Shown in pieces: positions 8,789 through 18,859 of a stretch of 64,000 nt of DNA. Under the pieces are notes generated by a model. The model was not told where the DNA came from. It ran no database searches and saw only the letters and a list, made by a program, of their open reading frames with translations. Numbering within the stretch: the stretch's first letter is position 1; each line of letters starts with the position of its first letter. Position numbers and translations under genes: made by a program. The DNA is from Defluviimonas aquaemixtae (GTDB lineage Bacteria; Pseudomonadota; Alphaproteobacteria; Rhodobacterales; Rhodobacteraceae). The stretch is taken from positions 2,108,001 to 2,172,000 of the forward strand of contig NZ_OMOQ01000001.1 in assembly GCF_900302475.1 (NCBI RefSeq), written 5' to 3'.

Positions 8789-10090
8789 GTGGACATTCTC
8801 TTCGCCAACGACCGGGCCGGGGAATATCCCCCGTCCTGGTACGCCTACACGGCCGCACCGCCAGGACCCTACGCACGGGCCGAGGGCGCGCTCAGCTGCG
8901 ACGTCTGCATCGTCGGCGCGGGTTTCACCGGCCTCTCCGCCGCGCTGCATCTGGCGGGGCGGGGCTATGACGTAATCCTCCTCGACGCCCACCGCGTTGG
9001 TTGGGGTGCGTCGGGGCGCAATGGCGGACAGGTCGGCACCGGCCAGCGGCTCGATCAGGAGGCGTTGGAAGATATGGTCGGCCTCGACCACGCGCGCAGG
9101 CTGTGGGAGCTCGCGCAGGAGGCGGTGACCCTGACGAAAGACTTGGCCGCAGCGCATGCCCCCGATGCCGGCTATGCGCCGGGCATCATCCATGCCTGCC
9201 ACCGTGCCCGGCTGGTGCCTCATGCCCGCGACTATTCCGCGAAGATGGCGCGCGGCTATGGCTACGACCTCATCCGCCCGCTCGACCGGGACGAGATCCG
9301 CCATCTCGTCGGCTCCCCCGCCTATTACGGCGGCGACATCGACATGGGCGGCGGTCATTTGCATCCGCTCCGCTACGCGTTCGGGCTCGCCCGCGCGGCG
9401 GCGGCGAAGGGCGTGCGCATATTCGAACGCTCCACGGTCACTGGTCTGACCGAGCTCGCCCCCGCCACTGTCACGACCGAGACGGCGACGATCACGGCGG
9501 CCCACGTCATCCTCGCCTGCAATGGCTATCTCGGGCGCTTGCAACAACGGGTCACGACGTGCGTCATGCCGATCAACAACTTCATCGTCGCGACCGAGCC
9601 GATGACGCCGGAGGTTCGGGAAACCTTCATCCGCGGGAACCACGCGGTTGCGGATAGCAAGTTCGTCATCAACTACTTCCGCTTTTCGCACGACCACCGG
9701 CTCCTCTTCGGTGGAGCGGAAAGCTACGGCTACCGTTTCCCAAAGGACATTGCCGCGCTCGTTCGCAAGCCAATGACCGCGATCTTTCCCCAGCTTCGCG
9801 ACGTGAAGATCACCCATGCCTGGGGCGGCACGCTCGGCATCACGATGAACCGGATGCCGCATTTCGAACAGCTCGCCGGGAATGTCCTGTCGGTGTCGGG
9901 CTATTCCGGCCACGGCGTCGCCATGGCGACGCTCGGGGGAAAACTCGCGGCCGAGGCCGTTGCCGGTCAGGCGGAACGCTTCGATCTCATGGCCAGCGTG
10001 CCGACGCGCCCATTCCCCGGCGGCATCGCGCTGCGCTGGCCGCTTCTGGTGCTGGCGATGGTCTGGTTCTCGATTCGCGACCGGCTGTGA
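8789..10090 (+). CDS. FAD-dependent oxidoreductase, PuuB-like (second copy)
   Basis: About 433 residues from a GTG start at 8789, eight bases after the aminotransferase stop. An ATG at 8732 in the same frame would overlap that gene by 49 bases and adds 19 unconserved-looking residues. The FAD motif is IVGAGFTGLSAALHLAGRGY, followed by GWGASGRNGGQVGTGQRLDQ. The C-terminus has GYSGHGVAMATLGGKLAAEA, a hallmark of gamma-glutamylputrescine oxidase. It is the better PuuB match of the two oxidases here because of the GQVGTGQR segment. It should oxidise a gamma-glutamylated or free polyamine to an aminoaldehyde. Start choice is uncertain. Confidence 0.85.
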   Translation: MDILFANDRAGEYPPSWYAYTAAPPGPYARAEGALSCDVCIVGAGFTGLSAALHLAGRGYDVILLDAHRVGWGASGRNGGQVGTGQRLDQEALEDMVGLDHARRLWELAQEAVTLTKDLAAAHAPDAGYAPGIIHACHRARLVPHARDYSAKMARGYGYDLIRPLDRDEIRHLVGSPAYYGGDIDMGGGHLHPLRYAFGLARAAAAKGVRIFERSTVTGLTELAPATVTTETATITAAHVILACNGYLGRLQQRVTTCVMPINNFIVATEPMTPEVRETFIRGNHAVADSKFVINYFRFSHDHRLLFGGAESYGYRFPKDIAALVRKPMTAIFPQLRDVKITHAWGGTLGITMNRMPHFEQLAGNVLSVSGYSGHGVAMATLGGKLAAEAVAGQAERFDLMASVPTRPFPGGIALRWPLLVLAMVWFSIRDRL

Positions 10091-10355
10091 GGCGGCGGCG
10101 AGCTCTCTTGGTCCGGTCCCACCGCCGCGACCTGATAAGTTCCCTTCGCCGCGCAGAACCTTCCCCGACGTCACAACCCGCAATGATTGCCGAGCCGGCA
10201 TTCTGCCCGCCATCTCCGACAGATTGACCGAACTTTTCCCGGTTCAGACAACAGAATTCGCTGTTGCCGGACCCGGCAAAATGGCTAACACTCTTGTTCA
10301 ACCTACGAGCGCAAGCCCGGACATAATCATAAGAAAGACCGACTGGGAGCCTTTC
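10091..10355 (+). promoter_or_regulatory. 265-base leader/promoter region of the peptide importer operon
   Basis: No gene is seen here, although the frame of the following ATPase is open through it. A possible -35 TTGACC is at 10224-10229 without a convincing -10. A 6-bp hairpin, TTGCCG/CGGCAA around GACC, lies at 10264-10279. The ATPase ribosome-binding site GGGAG is at 10345-10349. Confidence 0.3.
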
Positions 10356-11360
10356 ATGCCCGACGGGGCCGTGTCTGTCCTTGACGTCAAGGACCTCAAA
10401 ACCGTTTTCACGACCCGAGGCGGCGAAATTCATGCCGTCAACTCCGTCAGTTTCGACCTCAAACCGGGTGAGCTTTTGGGAGTGGTCGGCGAAAGCGGAT
10501 CGGGCAAGTCCGTGACGATGATGTCGCTCATCGGCCTCCTGCCCTCGCCTCCGGCGGACGTCCGCGACGGCCGGGTGCTGTTCGGCGGCGAAGATCTCCT
10601 AAAATGCACCGCCGACCATCTTCGCGAGGTGCGCGGCGCCGATATCGGCTTCATCTTCCAGGACCCGATGACCTCGCTCAACCCGGTCTTCACGGTCGGC
10701 TACCAGATCATGGAACCCTTGCGGAAGCACATGGGCATGGACAAGACCGCCGCCCGCAGGCGCGCGAAGGAGCTCCTGGAGCTCGTCGGCATTCCCGATG
10801 CGGAGCGCCGGCTGAGGGACTACCCCCACCAGTTCTCGGGCGGGATGCGGCAGCGGGTGATGATCGCCATCGCGCTCGCCTGCGATCCGAAGGTGCTGAT
10901 CGCGGACGAACCGACGACTGCGCTCGACGTGACGATCCAGGCCCAGATCCTCGAACTGGTGCGCGACCTCCGCCAGAAGCTCGGCATGGCGATAGTCTGG
11001 ATCACGCACGACCTCGGCGTGATCGCCGGGATCGCCGATCGGGTGATCGTGATGTATGGCGGGCAGATCGTCGAACAGGCACCGGTGAAGGAGCTGTTCG
11101 CCAATCCGCGCCATCCCTACACCCGCGCGCTTCTGAAGACGGTGCCGCATGTTCGGGGCGGACGCGAAGCGAAACTCAATGTCATCGAGGGCCAGCCGCC
11201 GATCCTCACCGCGCCCCCTGCGGCATGTTCGTTCCGCAAACGCTGCGGCTACGCCTTCGACCGCTGCGAGCGTTCCAACCCGACGCGCTATTCAGTCGGC
11301 CCCGGCCATGACGCGGCCTGCTTCTGGGATTTCGACAAGGGGGCGCCGCGCGATGTTTGA
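10356..11360 (+). CDS. dppD: Peptide/oligopeptide ABC transporter ATPase (DppD/OppD type)
   Basis: 334 residues from ATG 10356, chosen because GGGAG lies just upstream and homology begins at once ([11 protein letters not shown]). Walker A is GESGSGKS (residues 45-52), signature [15 protein letters not shown], Walker [13 protein letters not shown]. The C-terminal oligo/dipeptide extension includes [13 protein letters not shown] and the Cys-rich [14 protein letters not shown] stretch that binds an iron-sulfur cluster in some family members. It is the first gene of a five-gene peptide importer; its stop overlaps the next start by 8 bases. Confidence 0.93.
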   Translation: MPDGAVSVLDVKDLKTVFTTRGGEIHAVNSVSFDLKPGELLGVVGESGSGKSVTMMSLIGLLPSPPADVRDGRVLFGGEDLLKCTADHLREVRGADIGFIFQDPMTSLNPVFTVGYQIMEPLRKHMGMDKTAARRRAKELLELVGIPDAERRLRDYPHQFSGGMRQRVMIAIALACDPKVLIADEPTTALDVTIQAQILELVRDLRQKLGMAIVWITHDLGVIAGIADRVIVMYGGQIVEQAPVKELFANPRHPYTRALLKTVPHVRGGREAKLNVIEGQPPILTAPPAACSFRKRCGYAFDRCERSNPTRYSVGPGHDAACFWDFDKGAPRDV

Positions 11361-12417
11361 CGCCGCCACAGCCGGTCAGAAGAAGCTTGTCGAAGTGGCA
11401 GGACTGAAGATGTATTTTCCGATCACCGCCGGGATCTTCCGCAGGCACGTGGGCGACGTGAAGGCCGTCGACAACGTTTCATTCGACATCTACGAGGGCG
11501 AGACCTTGGGTCTTGTCGGAGAATCCGGCTGCGGCAAGTCAACCTGCGGCCGCGTAATCCTCCGGCTCTACGATCCGACGGCGGGTTCGATCCGCATCGA
11601 CGGGGTCGAGATCGGCAAGTCGACCCAATCCGACCTCCGCAAGATGCGCCCGACAATGCAAATGGTCTTCCAGGATCCGCAAGCGAGCCTCAATCCCCGC
11701 ATGACGGTCGCCGCGATCATCGGCGAGCCGCTGGACGAACACTCGAAGCTCACCAAGGGCGAGAAACTCGACCGGATCTACGAACTGATGGACGCAGTCG
11801 GCCTCAACCGCAACTTCGCCAATCGCTACCCGCACGAATTCTCGGGCGGCCAGCGGCAACGGATCGGCATCGCCCGGGCGCTCGCGCTCAATCCGAAGTT
11901 CATCGTCTGCGACGAACCCATCGCGGCCCTGGACGTCTCGATCCAGGCCCAGGTCGTCAACCTTCTCGAACAACTCCAGGACCAGTTCGGCCTGACCTAT
12001 CTCTTCATCAGCCACGACCTGTCGATGGTGCGCCACATCGCCGACCGGGTGGCGGTCATGTATCTCGGCCGGATCGCCGAACTCGCCCCCCGCGAGGCAC
12101 TCTACGACAAGCCGATGCACCCCTACACGCAGGCATTGCTCTCAGCCGTGCCCGAGCCCGATCCGAACATCGAAACCGAGCGGCGGCGCATCATTCTGAC
12201 GGGCGACGTGCCCTCACCGGCCAATCCGCCTAAAGGCTGCAACTTCTGCACCCGCTGCCCGAAGGTGATGGGCATCTGCCGCCAGATCGAGCCCGAGTTC
12301 CGCGAGGTGGAGCCGAACCGCCACGTTGCCTGCCATCTCTACAACGACACGAACGAGACCGCCGGACAAACGGCGACGAGCGAGGTTCAAGAGCATCCAA
12401 CAAGGAGAACGACATGA
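11353..12417 (+). CDS. dppF: Peptide/oligopeptide ABC transporter ATPase (DppF/OppF type)
   Basis: 354 residues from ATG 11353. Walker A is GESGCGKS, the Q-loop is in [16 protein letters not shown], the signature is [15 protein letters not shown], and Walker B is [14 protein letters not shown]. The C-terminal extension has [16 protein letters not shown] and a [14 protein letters not shown] cysteine cluster. It pairs with the previous ATPase as a heterodimer. Its end overlaps the start of the binding-protein gene by 4 bases. Order ATPase-ATPase-binding protein-permease-permease is unusual against dppABCDF but common in Rhodobacteraceae-like operons. Confidence 0.93.
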   Translation: MFDAATAGQKKLVEVAGLKMYFPITAGIFRRHVGDVKAVDNVSFDIYEGETLGLVGESGCGKSTCGRVILRLYDPTAGSIRIDGVEIGKSTQSDLRKMRPTMQMVFQDPQASLNPRMTVAAIIGEPLDEHSKLTKGEKLDRIYELMDAVGLNRNFANRYPHEFSGGQRQRIGIARALALNPKFIVCDEPIAALDVSIQAQVVNLLEQLQDQFGLTYLFISHDLSMVRHIADRVAVMYLGRIAELAPREALYDKPMHPYTQALLSAVPEPDPNIETERRRIILTGDVPSPANPPKGCNFCTRCPKVMGICRQIEPEFREVEPNRHVACHLYNDTNETAGQTATSEVQEHPTRRTT

Positions 12418-14114
12418 GAATGAAGACAGCGCTACTCGGCGCGGCAGCTTCCTTCGCGCTGGCGCCATCGGCCTTCGCCGAACGCGGCGCCGACGGCCAG
12501 GTGAACATCATCTACTGGCAGGCACCCTCGATCCTGAACCCCTACCTTTCGTCGGGCACCAAGGACATCGAAAGCGCCTCGCTCGTGATCGAGCCGCTCG
12601 GACGCTATGACGAGAAGGGCAACCTCGTGCCCTACCTCGCCGCCGAAATTCCGACGCTCGACAACGGCGGCGTGTCCGAGGATCTGACGACAGTCACGTG
12701 GAAGCTTAAGGAAGGCCTTGTGTGGTCGGACGGCTCGCCTGTGACCTCGGCCGACGTCGTCTTCACGGCCGAATACTGCATGCACCCAGAAGGCGGCTGC
12801 GCGCAGCTCGCCAAGTTTGCGGGCGTCGACAAGGTCGAGGCGATCGACGATCTAACAGTCAAGGTGACCTTCTCTGAGCCGAAGCCAAATCCGTACGGGC
12901 CGTTCATGGGTGGCCAGTCACCGATCATCCAGAAGGCGCAGTTCGAAAACTGCCTTGGCGCCAAAGCCCCCGAATGCACCGACGCCAACTTCGGCCCCAT
13001 CGGCACCGGCCCCTTCAGCGTCGTGGAGTTCAAACCGAACGACGTGATCCAGATGGAGGCCAACCCCAACTACCGCGACCCGGACAAGCCCGCCTTCGCC
13101 ACGCTGACCTTCAAGGGCGGCGGCGACGCGGCGGCAGCGGGCCGCGCGGTCCTCGAGACGGGCGAGTTCGACTATGCCTGGAACCTCCAGCTCGCGCCGG
13201 ACGTGCTCGCAGGCATGGCGGCGGCAGGCAAGGGCCAGGCGATCTCGGCCTTCGGCACGCTCGTCGAGCGGATCGAGATGAACATGACCGACCCCTCGCC
13301 CGACCTGCCGGAAGGAGAGCGCGCGACGGCCAAGCATCCGCACCCGATCCTGAGCGACCTGAACGTCCGCAAGGCGCTGTCAATGGCGATCGATCGCGAG
13401 CTGCTGGTCGAAATCGGCTACGGCCAGGCCGGTCGGCCGACCTGCAACCTGGTGCCCGCGCCCGAGCTTTACGCCTCCGACAACACCGACTGCCTGACGC
13501 AGGACATCGAAGGTGCGAAGGCGCTTCTGGATGAGGCCGGCTGGGTGCCGGGCGCCGATGGCGTGCGCGAAAAGGACGGGATGCGGCTGAAGCTGCTCTA
13601 CCAGACCTCGACCAACGCCGTGCGCCAGGACTTCCAGGCGCTGATCAAACAGTGGTGGTCGGAAATCGGCGTGGAAACCGAACTCAAGAACATCGACGCC
13701 TCGGTCTTCTTCGGCGGCGATCCGGGCAGCCCGGACACCTTCCAGAAGTTCTATTCCGACGTCGAGATGTATGCCAACAACTTCGACGGCACGGACCCTG
13801 AGCCCTACCTCGCGCAGCTCGCCTGCGACAAGGCTCCGCGGCCCGAGACCCAGTGGCAGGGTGAGAACATCAACCGCTACTGCGACCCGGAATACGATGC
13901 GCTTCTGGCCGAGCTTGCAAAAACCGGCGAGTTGGAAAAGCGCGGCGAGATCGCGAAGAAGCTGAACGAGATGCTGACCAAGGACAGCTACACGATCGTT
14001 CCGCTGGTCGATCGCGGCCGCGTCTCGGCGCATTCCAACACGCTGGGCGGCGTCGTGCTGAATACCTGGGACAGCGAGCTGTGGAACGCAGCCGACTGGT
14101 TCCGGATCAAGTGA
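12414..14114 (+). CDS. dppA: Periplasmic peptide-binding protein, SBP family 5
   Basis: 566 residues with a signal peptide (FALAPSAFA then ERGADG, cleavage near residue 22). It has the family-5 signature region [13 protein letters not shown] and the late sequence [14 protein letters not shown]. Such proteins capture peptides, or sometimes opines, nickel or heme, in the periplasm and deliver them to the DppBC-type channel. The ribosome-binding site AAGGAG precedes ATG 12414. A strong hairpin follows the gene at 14128-14149, before the permease genes. Confidence 0.9.
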   Translation: MRMKTALLGAAASFALAPSAFAERGADGQVNIIYWQAPSILNPYLSSGTKDIESASLVIEPLGRYDEKGNLVPYLAAEIPTLDNGGVSEDLTTVTWKLKEGLVWSDGSPVTSADVVFTAEYCMHPEGGCAQLAKFAGVDKVEAIDDLTVKVTFSEPKPNPYGPFMGGQSPIIQKAQFENCLGAKAPECTDANFGPIGTGPFSVVEFKPNDVIQMEANPNYRDPDKPAFATLTFKGGGDAAAAGRAVLETGEFDYAWNLQLAPDVLAGMAAAGKGQAISAFGTLVERIEMNMTDPSPDLPEGERATAKHPHPILSDLNVRKALSMAIDRELLVEIGYGQAGRPTCNLVPAPELYASDNTDCLTQDIEGAKALLDEAGWVPGADGVREKDGMRLKLLYQTSTNAVRQDFQALIKQWWSEIGVETELKNIDASVFFGGDPGSPDTFQKFYSDVEMYANNFDGTDPEPYLAQLACDKAPRPETQWQGENINRYCDPEYDALLAELAKTGELEKRGEIAKKLNEMLTKDSYTIVPLVDRGRVSAHSNTLGGVVLNTWDSELWNAADWFRIK

Positions 14115-14127
14115 CACCGATCACCGG

Positions 14128-14149
14128 GGTGGGCGTCCGCGCCCACCCT
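14128..14149 (+). terminator. Stem-loop between binding-protein gene and permease genes
   Basis: A 9-bp perfect stem, GGGTGGGCG with CGCCCACCC around a TCCG loop, begins 14 bases after the dppA stop. There is no T-run. As at 5258-5283, it lies directly after a periplasmic binding-protein gene and probably sets the ratio of binding protein to permease. Confidence 0.7.
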
Positions 14150-14188
14150 ACCCGCATCCCGCCCGAAGACTGCTGAACCGAGACGCCG

Positions 14189-15196
14189 ATGCTGACCTAT
14201 ACGCTCAGACGTTTGCTCATTGCGATCCCGACGCTTCTGTTCATCAGTTTCGTCATCTTCATCCTCTTGGAACTCGCGCCGGGCGATCCCCTGGCCGACC
14301 AGCCGCTGACGATCCCGCCGGAGGTGCGGGAGAAGATGCGCGCGGCGCTCGGCCTCGATCAGCCTGCATACGTGCGCTACCTCCTCTGGCTCAAGCAGTT
14401 CTTCTGGACCGAGCCGCTCTACCTCGTCGACCAGGCCTTCGGAACGGAGTTCACCGAACAGCAGAACCGGATTATCTCGTGGCAGTTCCGCTCGCCCGCG
14501 ATGGATGTGATCTGGCAGCGGCTGCCGCAGACCCTCTGGGTCGTGGGCCTCGCCTATCTCGTCGGCGTCATCATCGCGCTGCCGATCGGCATCATTTCGG
14601 CCTACCGGCAGTATTCCTGGTTCGACCAGATCGGCACATTCGTCTCGATGATCGGCTTTTCGGTGCCCACGTTCTTCACTGGCGTCGTCCTGATCATCGT
14701 CTTCGCGGTGAAGCTCCAGTGGTTCCCATCGATCTACGACACGACGCTGCGCGTCACGGACTGGGAGAGCTTCGTCAAGCAGGTCAAGCAGATGATCATG
14801 CCCGTCACCGTGCTCGCGCTCTTCAACGCGAGCCAGATCAGCCGGTTCATGCGCGCCTCGATGCTCGACAATCTCGGGCAGGACTACGTGCGGACCGCGC
14901 GCGCCAAAGGGATGAGCGAGCGCGTCGTGGTGCTGAAGCACGTTCTCAGGAACTCACTTATCCCGGTCGTGACGGTGATCGCGCTCGGGATCCCGACGAT
15001 TTTCGGCGGCGCGATCATCACCGAGCAGGTCTTCAAGGTGAACGGGCTCGGCCAGCTTCTGATCGTGGCGATCTACGCCAACGACCTGCCCATGGTGCAG
15101 ACGCTGACCTTCATGTTCGCCTTCCTCACAGTCATGTTCAACCTGATAGCCGACGTCCTTTACGGAGTCCTTGACCCGAGGATCCGCTATGACTGA
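14189..15196 (+). CDS. dppB: Peptide ABC transporter permease (DppB/OppB type)
   Basis: 335 residues. The first helix (LRRLLIAIPTLLFISFVIFI) and six membrane segments in total are as in DppB. The EAA loop reads YVRTARAKGMSERVVVLKHV (about residues 232-251). It ends with VLYGVLDPRIRYD, the usual DppB C-terminus. Its stop overlaps the start of the partner permease by 8 bases. A region of about 30 extra residues (YLVDQAFGTEFTEQQN) lies between helix 1 and helix 2. Confidence 0.93.
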   Translation: MLTYTLRRLLIAIPTLLFISFVIFILLELAPGDPLADQPLTIPPEVREKMRAALGLDQPAYVRYLLWLKQFFWTEPLYLVDQAFGTEFTEQQNRIISWQFRSPAMDVIWQRLPQTLWVVGLAYLVGVIIALPIGIISAYRQYSWFDQIGTFVSMIGFSVPTFFTGVVLIIVFAVKLQWFPSIYDTTLRVTDWESFVKQVKQMIMPVTVLALFNASQISRFMRASMLDNLGQDYVRTARAKGMSERVVVLKHVLRNSLIPVVTVIALGIPTIFGGAIITEQVFKVNGLGQLLIVAIYANDLPMVQTLTFMFAFLTVMFNLIADVLYGVLDPRIRYD

Positions 15197-16109
15197 GCTT
15201 TCCGCGCAGAAGGTCGACAAGGCGCTGAAGCCGCCGCGCAACCAGTGGTGGGACGTTTGGGACCAGTTCAAGACCCACAAGGGGGCGCTGGTCGGGCTTT
15301 TCATCTTCGTGGCGATCCTGCTTTCGGTCACCATCGGCCCGTGGGTCTGGTCGATAGACCCGACCTATGTCGACATTCGCGCCCGCAACCAGGGCCCGAG
15401 CGCGGCCCATCCGTTCGGCACCGACCAGCTCGGCCGCGACCTTCTCGCCCGGCTCATGGCGGGGGGCAAGGTGTCGATCGCGGTGGGCATGACGGCGATG
15501 CTGCTCGCGCTCTTCCTCGGCACGCTGATCGGCGTCGTCGCCGGCTTTTTCAAGCGGGTGGAAGGGCTCTTGATGAGCACGACCGATCTGTTTCTTTCGC
15601 TCCCGCTGCTGCCGCTTCTGCTACTCATGGTGACGCTCTTCCGCGAGCCCCTGTCGCAGCGGTTCGGGCCCGAGACCGGCATCTTCTTCCTCATCGTCTT
15701 CGCCATCGGGGTCACGAGTTGGATGCACACTGCGCGCATCGTGCGCGGCGAAGTGCTGGCTCTGAAGGAACGCGAATTCGTGCTGGCAGCACGGTCCATC
15801 GGCACACCGTCACGCCGGATGGTGCTAAGGCACATCCTGCCGAACGTCATGAGCCCGATCATGGTCTCGGCGACGCTCGGGATCGCCAATGCGATCATCA
15901 CGGAATCCGCTCTGTCCTTCCTCGGCCTCGGCTTCCCGCCCGACTTCCCGACCTGGGGCCGCATCCTTTTCGACGCGGTCGACCAGATGCAGCTCTACCC
16001 GATCCGTGTCATCCTGCCGGGCGTGGCGATCTCGCTCACGGTTCTGTCCGTGAACTACATCGGCGACGGTCTGCGCGACGCGCTCGATCCGCGGATCCGC
16101 GGGCGGTGA
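15189..16109 (+). CDS. dppC: Peptide ABC transporter permease (DppC/OppC type)
   Basis: 306 residues from ATG 15189, which overlaps the previous stop and has the usual DppC N-terminal NQWWDVWDQFKTHKGALVGL. It shows the family sequence HPFGTDQLGRDLLARLMAGG near residue 80, the EAA loop VLAARSIGTPSRRMVLRHIL, and GDGLRDALDPRIRGR at the C-terminus. It is the last gene of the peptide importer operon. Confidence 0.93.
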   Translation: MTELSAQKVDKALKPPRNQWWDVWDQFKTHKGALVGLFIFVAILLSVTIGPWVWSIDPTYVDIRARNQGPSAAHPFGTDQLGRDLLARLMAGGKVSIAVGMTAMLLALFLGTLIGVVAGFFKRVEGLLMSTTDLFLSLPLLPLLLLMVTLFREPLSQRFGPETGIFFLIVFAIGVTSWMHTARIVRGEVLALKEREFVLAARSIGTPSRRMVLRHILPNVMSPIMVSATLGIANAIITESALSFLGLGFPPDFPTWGRILFDAVDQMQLYPIRVILPGVAISLTVLSVNYIGDGLRDALDPRIRGR

Positions 16110-16389
16110 GCGCGCGCGATTCGGAAGAGACCGGGAAGATTGCGCCGCAAGGCTTCCTCCGGCGGGAGGGGGCGCGGCGGAAACAAATAAGACCATCGTC
16201 GCGCGCCTCCCGCTCCATCCTGGAACAATGGGCCGCCACCGGGGCGGAAAAGGCGGCCCGGAGGCGCAACACCTGGCCGGAAGCAGAATATTCTCCTACA
16301 TACCCGCGCCCTCGCGGGAAGATGCAGGCTTCATCCAGCGCGAAACCCCGCATATCTGGGAACAAATTCCGATACGCGGAGATGTTCAG
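16110..16389. other. 280-base intergenic region with an 8-bp inverted repeat
   Basis: No convincing gene. An inverted repeat GGGCCGCC...GGCGGCCC with a 14-base loop lies at 16230-16259 and could end the peptide importer transcript, but it has no T-run. The YeeE gene start follows at 16390. Confidence 0.4.
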
Positions 16390-17457
16390 ATGTTCGAGAG
16401 CCTGGGCTTCGAAACCCTCACACCGCAGGGCGCGGCCGTGCTCCTGGGGCTTGCGCTCGGCGCCGCCTTCGGCGCCTTGGCCGAGACAACGCGTTTCTGC
16501 CTTCGGCGCGGACTTGTGGGTGACGGAACGGAACGCCGCGCGGCGCTCGGCGTCTGGCTGATGGCGCTCGCGGTCGCGGTCGCCGGCACCCAGGGCGCGG
16601 TCGCGGCGGGCTGGATCGGCTTCGGTGAGCACCGCTTCCTGGCGGCCGACCTGCCGGTCGTCGCGATCCTCGCGGGCGGTCTCTTGTTCGGGGCCGGCAT
16701 GGTCCTCACGCGCGGCTGCGCCTCGCGGCTCACCGTGCTGGCGGCGTCCGGCAATCTCCGCGCCGCGACGGTGATCATCGTGTTCGCCATCGCCGCCCAT
16801 GCCGCGCTGAAGGGCATCCTGGCGCCGCTGCGCACGGCGCTCGGCAGCTTCACGGTCCCGCTCGGCGATCTCGCTTCGCTCGCAGCCCTGCCCGGCGGCG
16901 CTCTCTTCTGGACCTTCGCCATCGCGGCTGCCGCGGCTCTCTACGCTCTCCGGTCGGGCAACCGCCCCGCGCTGCTGATCGGCGCGGCGCTTATCGGCGC
17001 GCTCATCCCGCTCGGCTGGGCGGGCACCGGTTTCGTACTCTACGACGAGTTCGACCCCATCGCGTTCGAGAGCCTGTCCTTCACGTCGCCCTCCTCGGAA
17101 ACCCTCTTCTGGACCATCGCATCGACCTCCATTCCGGCAGGGTTCGGCACCGGGCTCATCGGCGGAACGCTCGCCGGGGCCGCCGCGCTCGCGCTTCTGT
17201 CCGGCCGCTTCCAGTGGCAGAGCTTCGACACGCCGCGCAGCACTCTGCGCTATCTCGCCGGTGCGGCGCTGATGGGCGTGGGCGGTGTGCTTGCCGGGGG
17301 ATGCACCGTGGGCGCGGGCCTCTCGGGCGTTCCCACGCTCTCGGTTGCGGCGATCCTTGCCTTGCTGGCCATCGTCGCGGGCGCCAGGTTCGCGAACCGC
17401 TTCGTCAGTGCATCGATTTCCGGATCCGCCGCACCATCAGCCACACGGCCAGCATGA
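16390..17457 (+). CDS. YeeE/YedE family membrane transporter (sulfur compound transport)
   Basis: 355 residues from ATG 16390, with about nine to ten membrane helices. Two family repeats are visible: GAAFGALAETTRFCLRRGL early and GGVLAGGCTVGAGLSGVPTL late, plus GAGMVLTRGCASRL in the middle. The conserved cysteines in RFC, RGCASR and GGCTVG match those used by the thiosulfate transporter YeeE to relay the substrate. It probably imports thiosulfate or a similar sulfur ion. The 3' end overlaps the convergent DUF3422 gene by 53 bases. Confidence 0.85.
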   Translation: MFESLGFETLTPQGAAVLLGLALGAAFGALAETTRFCLRRGLVGDGTERRAALGVWLMALAVAVAGTQGAVAAGWIGFGEHRFLAADLPVVAILAGGLLFGAGMVLTRGCASRLTVLAASGNLRAATVIIVFAIAAHAALKGILAPLRTALGSFTVPLGDLASLAALPGGALFWTFAIAAAAALYALRSGNRPALLIGAALIGALIPLGWAGTGFVLYDEFDPIAFESLSFTSPSSETLFWTIASTSIPAGFGTGLIGGTLAGAAALALLSGRFQWQSFDTPRSTLRYLAGAALMGVGGVLAGGCTVGAGLSGVPTLSVAAILALLAIVAGARFANRFVSASISGSAAPSATRPA

Positions 17458-18682
17458 CCACCGGAACGAGCGCCGCGACCAGCGCCGGTTTCTGCCAATG
17501 CATCCGATCGGCGAGCGGCGCGAGGAGATAGACCGCGAGGTTCACCGCGTAATAGCTGATCGCCACCACCGAGAGACCCTCGACGGTGTGCTGGAGCCTC
17601 AGCGCCAGATCGGCGCGGCGGTCCATGCTCTCGAGAAGCTTCTGGTTCTGGGCTGAACGCTCGACATCGACGCGTGTCCGGAGCAGCTCGCCTGCGCGCT
17701 CGGCCCGCGCCGCCATCTGCTCGAGCCGGCGTTCAGCGGACTTGACAGTGCGCATCGCCGGGTCGTAACGCCGCATCATGAACTCGGCGAAGGTCTGGCG
17801 GCCGTTGAACCGCGGCTCGCGCAAGACCTGGACGCGCTGGTTGACGAGCGCCTCGTAGGCCCCCGTCGCGCCGAAGCGGAAGGCGTGGCGCGCGGCCTGC
17901 GCCTCGAGATCGGCGGCGATCGCGAGCAGTTCGTGCAGCGTGTCCTCGGAATTCCGCTCCGTATCCGACATCGCCGCGACGAGGTCTGACAGTTGCGGGT
18001 CGAGCGCGTTGAGGCGCGCGTTGAGTTCCCGCGCCCGGCCGAGGCCGAGCATCGACATCGCGCGATAGGTCTCTATCTCGCAGAGGCGCTGGACGATCCG
18101 TCCCACCCGGCGGGCGCCGGTATCGGGACGGACGAAGATCGCGAACCGCATCTGGCCCGCCGGATCGATCTGGAAGTCGCCGGCGATGATTGCCGTCTGG
18201 TCGAGTACCCAGGAACAGGCGAGACTTTCGGGAACGAACCAGTCCTCGAGATCGGCCTTCACCCTCTCGAGGTCGTCAGGCAGCGGCTGAATGCGGATCA
18301 GGATCGCCGCGACGCGCCTGCCGGGCGCCCGAACGAGCCAGTCGGACGGGAAGACCTCGGTTTCGACAAGGCCGAAGGCGCGGTCGCTGACGCCCCGGCC
18401 GAAGGCGGAATAGGCCACGAACTCGGTGTGGCTCTCCCATTTCAGGTCGTGCCGGCCGATCCGGGCCGCGTGGTGGGTCGCGCCCTCCGGCGGATGCGCC
18501 GCGCCGTGCCGGTCGAGCAGCGCGAGAAGATGGGCACGGTCGTCCTCGCGGTCGCGGTTGTGCGCATCGACAGGCTGCTTCACCGCGACATAGACGGCGT
18601 GGCACGGCACTTCCAGCGACGGGAAAGGCCGCGCGTGGAGTTCGTTGACAAGCGCGTAGCGCTGGGGGTGGTCGTCGATCAT
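17405..18682 (-). CDS. DUF3422 family protein
   Basis: 425 residues from ATG at 18682; the longer open frame upstream lacks family features. The N-terminal HPQRYALVNELHARPFPSL and ATHHAARIG are hallmarks of DUF3422. The middle holds a long helical, probably coiled-coil region, and the C-terminus has two hydrophobic helices (GLSVVAISYYAVNLAVYLL and KPALVAALVPVVMLAVWLMV), so it is an inner-membrane-anchored protein facing the cytoplasm. The biochemical role is not known to me. It is convergent with, and overlaps, the YeeE gene. Confidence 0.85.
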   Translation of the reverse strand: MIDDHPQRYALVNELHARPFPSLEVPCHAVYVAVKQPVDAHNRDREDDRAHLLALLDRHGAAHPPEGATHHAARIGRHDLKWESHTEFVAYSAFGRGVSDRAFGLVETEVFPSDWLVRAPGRRVAAILIRIQPLPDDLERVKADLEDWFVPESLACSWVLDQTAIIAGDFQIDPAGQMRFAIFVRPDTGARRVGRIVQRLCEIETYRAMSMLGLGRARELNARLNALDPQLSDLVAAMSDTERNSEDTLHELLAIAADLEAQAARHAFRFGATGAYEALVNQRVQVLREPRFNGRQTFAEFMMRRYDPAMRTVKSAERRLEQMAARAERAGELLRTRVDVERSAQNQKLLESMDRRADLALRLQHTVEGLSVVAISYYAVNLAVYLLAPLADRMHWQKPALVAALVPVVMLAVWLMVRRIRKSMH

Positions 18683-18805
18683 TGTCCGGGCCGTCTCGGT
18701 TCCTGGCGCGACATTAGCTATCCGCGTCGGGAAAGCAGGGCCTCCCGCACGAAAGTCAGCGCACACGGCAGTATACTTGTTTTTCTGCAACGCCTCTGGA
18801 ACGGC

Positions 18806-18830
18806 AAACGCCCCGCCAGAGGGCGGGGCG
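18806..18830 (-). terminator. Intrinsic terminator of the pntAB operon
   Basis: Read on the minus strand: a 9-bp stem CGCCCCGCC/GGCGGGGCG around CTCT, followed by TTT. It lies 30 bases beyond the pntB stop codon. Confidence 0.8.
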
Positions 18831-18859
18831 CCGCGATTTCAGGCGTTCCAAGAACGCTG

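Noticed and set aside
8735..10213. Long minus-strand open frame (492 codons) opposite the second PuuB-like oxidase
   Set aside because: It is the mirror of a well-supported gene in high-GC DNA; its translation is rich in Arg/His/Gly and shows no family motif.
9882..10355. In-frame upstream extension of the first peptide importer ATPase
   Set aside because: It crosses the oxidase gene and the intergenic region; the ATG at 10356 has a ribosome-binding site and begins the ABC domain.
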